A program made the position numbers and the translations under genes. From assembly GCF_032583975.1 (NCBI RefSeq), contig NZ_JAWHTF010000006.1: a stretch of DNA of 64,000 nucleotides; one strand, given 5' to 3'. Shown in pieces: positions 63,001 to 64,000 of this stretch; the stretch's first letter is position 1; the number at the start of each line of letters is the position of its first letter. Origin of the DNA: Gilvirhabdus luticola (GTDB taxonomy: Bacteria; Bacteroidota; Bacteroidia; Flavobacteriales; Flavobacteriaceae). Under the pieces are notes generated by a model. That model had not been told where the DNA came from and ran no database searches. It saw only the letters and a program-made list of their open reading frames with translations.

Positions 63001-63018
63001 CAAATTTATACAAAAGTA
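63001..63018 (-). promoter_or_regulatory. Two overlapping candidate -7 elements for odhA-odhB
   Basis: On the minus strand TACTTTTG (63011-63018) and TAAATTTG (63001-63008) both match TAnnTTTG, two bases apart, 28 and 38 bases from the ATG. Either or both could be used. A clear -33 box is lacking for each. Confidence 0.5.
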
Positions 63019-63060
63019 CAACATTTAGTAAAATTAGATATTCTTTTATTATTTTTATGA

Positions 63061-63074
63061 ATGAAATATTTCAT
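63061..63074. promoter_or_regulatory. Perfect 14-bp palindrome in a divergent intergenic region
   Basis: ATGAAATATTTCAT is its own reverse complement and lies between the divergent odhA and barrel genes, 14 bases before the latter's ATG. It could be an operator; no regulator is identified. Confidence 0.35.
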
Positions 63075-63088
63075 CTAAAAGAAAAGCT

Positions 63089-63628
63089 ATGAAAAACACA
63101 TTAAAAAAAAGAATAAAACTTCATGTTGTCTTATTCATATTTTACTTGTTTTCAACATCTCTAATATGTCAAAATAATAATAATGGCCCGTCGGATTTTT
63201 GGAACCATGTACGTTTTGGTGGAGGCGTTGGATTAAGCTTTGGTAATGGTTTTTTTAGTGGTACTTTGGCCCCAAGTGCAATTTATCAGTTCAATCCTCA
63301 AGTTGCTTTAGGTGTAGGATTAAGTGGTACTTACAACACTCGTGAAGATTTTTATAGATCTACCATTATAGGTGGAAGTATTATTAGCATATTTAATCCC
63401 ATACGAGAAGTTCAGTTATCGGCAGAATTTGAAGAGTTAAATGTAAGCAGAAACTGGGATGACAGAACTGGATTTAAAGATGAAAACTACTGGTATCCTG
63501 CTTTATTTTTGGGTGCTGGTTTTAATAGCGGACCTGTAACTGTAGGTATTAGATATGATGTCTTATACGATAGAGATAAAAGTATTTATGCCGATCCTTG
63601 GATTCCTTTTGTGCGAGTTTATTTTTAA
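63089..63628 (+). CDS. Small outer-membrane beta-barrel protein
   Basis: A 179-residue protein with a signal peptide (about 1-28, ending LICQ) followed by Asn repeats and amphipathic strands: VRFGGGVGLSFGNGFFSGTL, QVALGVGLSGTYNT, LFLGAGFNSGPVTVGIRYDVL. It ends in Phe (FVRVYF), typical of barrels. I recall relatives being annotated as alpha-ketoglutarate decarboxylase, presumably from their place beside odhA. Nothing in the sequence supports that: there is no thiamine diphosphate site and the size is wrong. Confidence 0.82.
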   Translation: MKNTLKKRIKLHVVLFIFYLFSTSLICQNNNNGPSDFWNHVRFGGGVGLSFGNGFFSGTLAPSAIYQFNPQVALGVGLSGTYNTREDFYRSTIIGGSIISIFNPIREVQLSAEFEELNVSRNWDDRTGFKDENYWYPALFLGAGFNSGPVTVGIRYDVLYDRDKSIYADPWIPFVRVYF

Positions 63629-63975
63629 GAGTATTGATTTTTAAACCATACTTTTTGCCATTCTCTTTTCAAAACTAAAAAAGTTACTTGTTCTGATATT
63701 TCTAAAGTATCATGGCTTGTTAACCGTTTTATTTTTTCTTCTGAAACATCAATGATGTAAAGTAAATTAAGATAATCAGTAAATTTTTCCTGAATGAGCT
63801 GATAAATTTTTTCTTGTAGTATAAGTTTTAAACTTGTTGGTAGAACATCTTCTCTAAAAGACAATTCGATATTAGCTAAAGCAAGGTCTTTATTGAGTTG
63901 GTATATCAATTTTGTATATAATCCTAATTCATTGGATTCTGTAATTATGGCATCAAAATTTTCAGTAAGTTTCAT
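63625..63975 (-). CDS. Unrecognised 116-residue protein
   Basis: A soluble, largely helical protein without signal peptide or membrane segment, from MKLTENFDAIITESNELGLY to VLKREWQKVWFKNQYS. Charged helices alternate with hydrophobic positions, so it is probably a small globular or coiled-coil domain. I cannot assign a family. It converges with the barrel gene and overlaps its last four bases. Only 25 bases lie between its ATG and the window edge, so an upstream operon partner cannot be judged. Confidence 0.75.
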   Translation of the reverse strand: MKLTENFDAIITESNELGLYTKLIYQLNKDLALANIELSFREDVLPTSLKLILQEKIYQLIQEKFTDYLNLLYIIDVSEEKIKRLTSHDTLEISEQVTFLVLKREWQKVWFKNQYS

Positions 63976-64000
63976 TAGATAGTTCTGGTCATTAGCTGTC

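Noticed and set aside
63089..63628. Naming this gene alpha-ketoglutarate decarboxylase
   Set aside because: The sequence is a signal peptide plus small beta-barrel; the enzyme name would come only from its neighbour odhA.
1..64000. CRISPR arrays, insertion sequences, prophage, rRNA operons
   Set aside because: No spaced direct repeats, transposase, integrase, phage structural genes or rRNA sequence were found.

Overview
The window is AT-rich chromosomal DNA from a member of the Bacteroidota, most likely a marine Flavobacteriaceae. Four things point there. Promoters fit the Bacteroidota form TTG/TTTG-N17-23-TAnnTTTG rather than the sigma-70 form. Start codons almost never have a Shine-Dalgarno sequence. 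A complete alternative complex III / cytochrome oxidase operon is present. Several families are typical of Bacteroidota: a DUF2723/GT117 membrane protein, a DUF5686-like barrel, and an ABC permease fused to an M1 peptidase. No insertion sequence, phage, CRISPR array or rRNA was seen. I cannot name the species.

Layout. 1-5.5 kb: ruvB (cut by the left edge), then an ABC ATPase and a permease-M1 aminopeptidase fusion. 5.6-17.1 kb: one minus-strand operon, actABCDEF-coxB-coxA, which takes electrons from menaquinol through alternative complex III to an aa3-type oxidase. 17.2-22.1 kb: a small SPOR protein and rimP-nusA-infB behind a terminator-like leader hairpin. 22.2-29 kb: a universal stress protein, tRNA-Gln, a GT117 protein, a polysaccharide deacetylase, a thioredoxin-fold protein lacking its CxxC, and a membrane metallophosphoesterase. 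29-33.7 kb: cphA, cphB and an isoaspartyl peptidase, together a complete set for making and breaking down cyanophycin. 33.8-36.6 kb: polA.

36.6-39 kb is the most accessory-looking part. It holds a decayed ABC-permease N-terminus, a small membrane protein, an NTF2-like lipoprotein flanked by hairpin-rich spacers, a monooxygenase-fold protein and a degenerate esterase-like protein. 39-41.1 kb: an outer-membrane barrel and a DUF3179 lipoprotein. 41.2-45.5 kb: translation genes rplM-rpsI, rpsB, tsf, pyrH and frr, with structured leaders. 45.5-53.6 kb: a short DUF5686-like barrel, an RND/MMPL exporter, asnS, rpoN, an integral membrane protein and a PorT-like barrel. 53.7-58.6 kb: an ExbB/ExbD energiser operon, tRNA-Ser, type I asparaginase, TatD and a small retropepsin-like protein. 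59-64 kb: odhB and odhA (2-oxoglutarate dehydrogenase E2 and E1), a small barrel protein and an unrecognised protein.

Most of the window is conserved housekeeping sequence. The best candidates for undescribed biology are non-coding. First is a tandem pair of similar, terminator-ended elements at 58.8-59.0 kb, whose conserved core recurs in the rplM leader. Next are the rimP and rpsB leader structures. After these come the decayed permease with cassette-like spacers near 37 kb, the CxxC-less thioredoxin, and the histidine-rich segments on two respiratory subunits.
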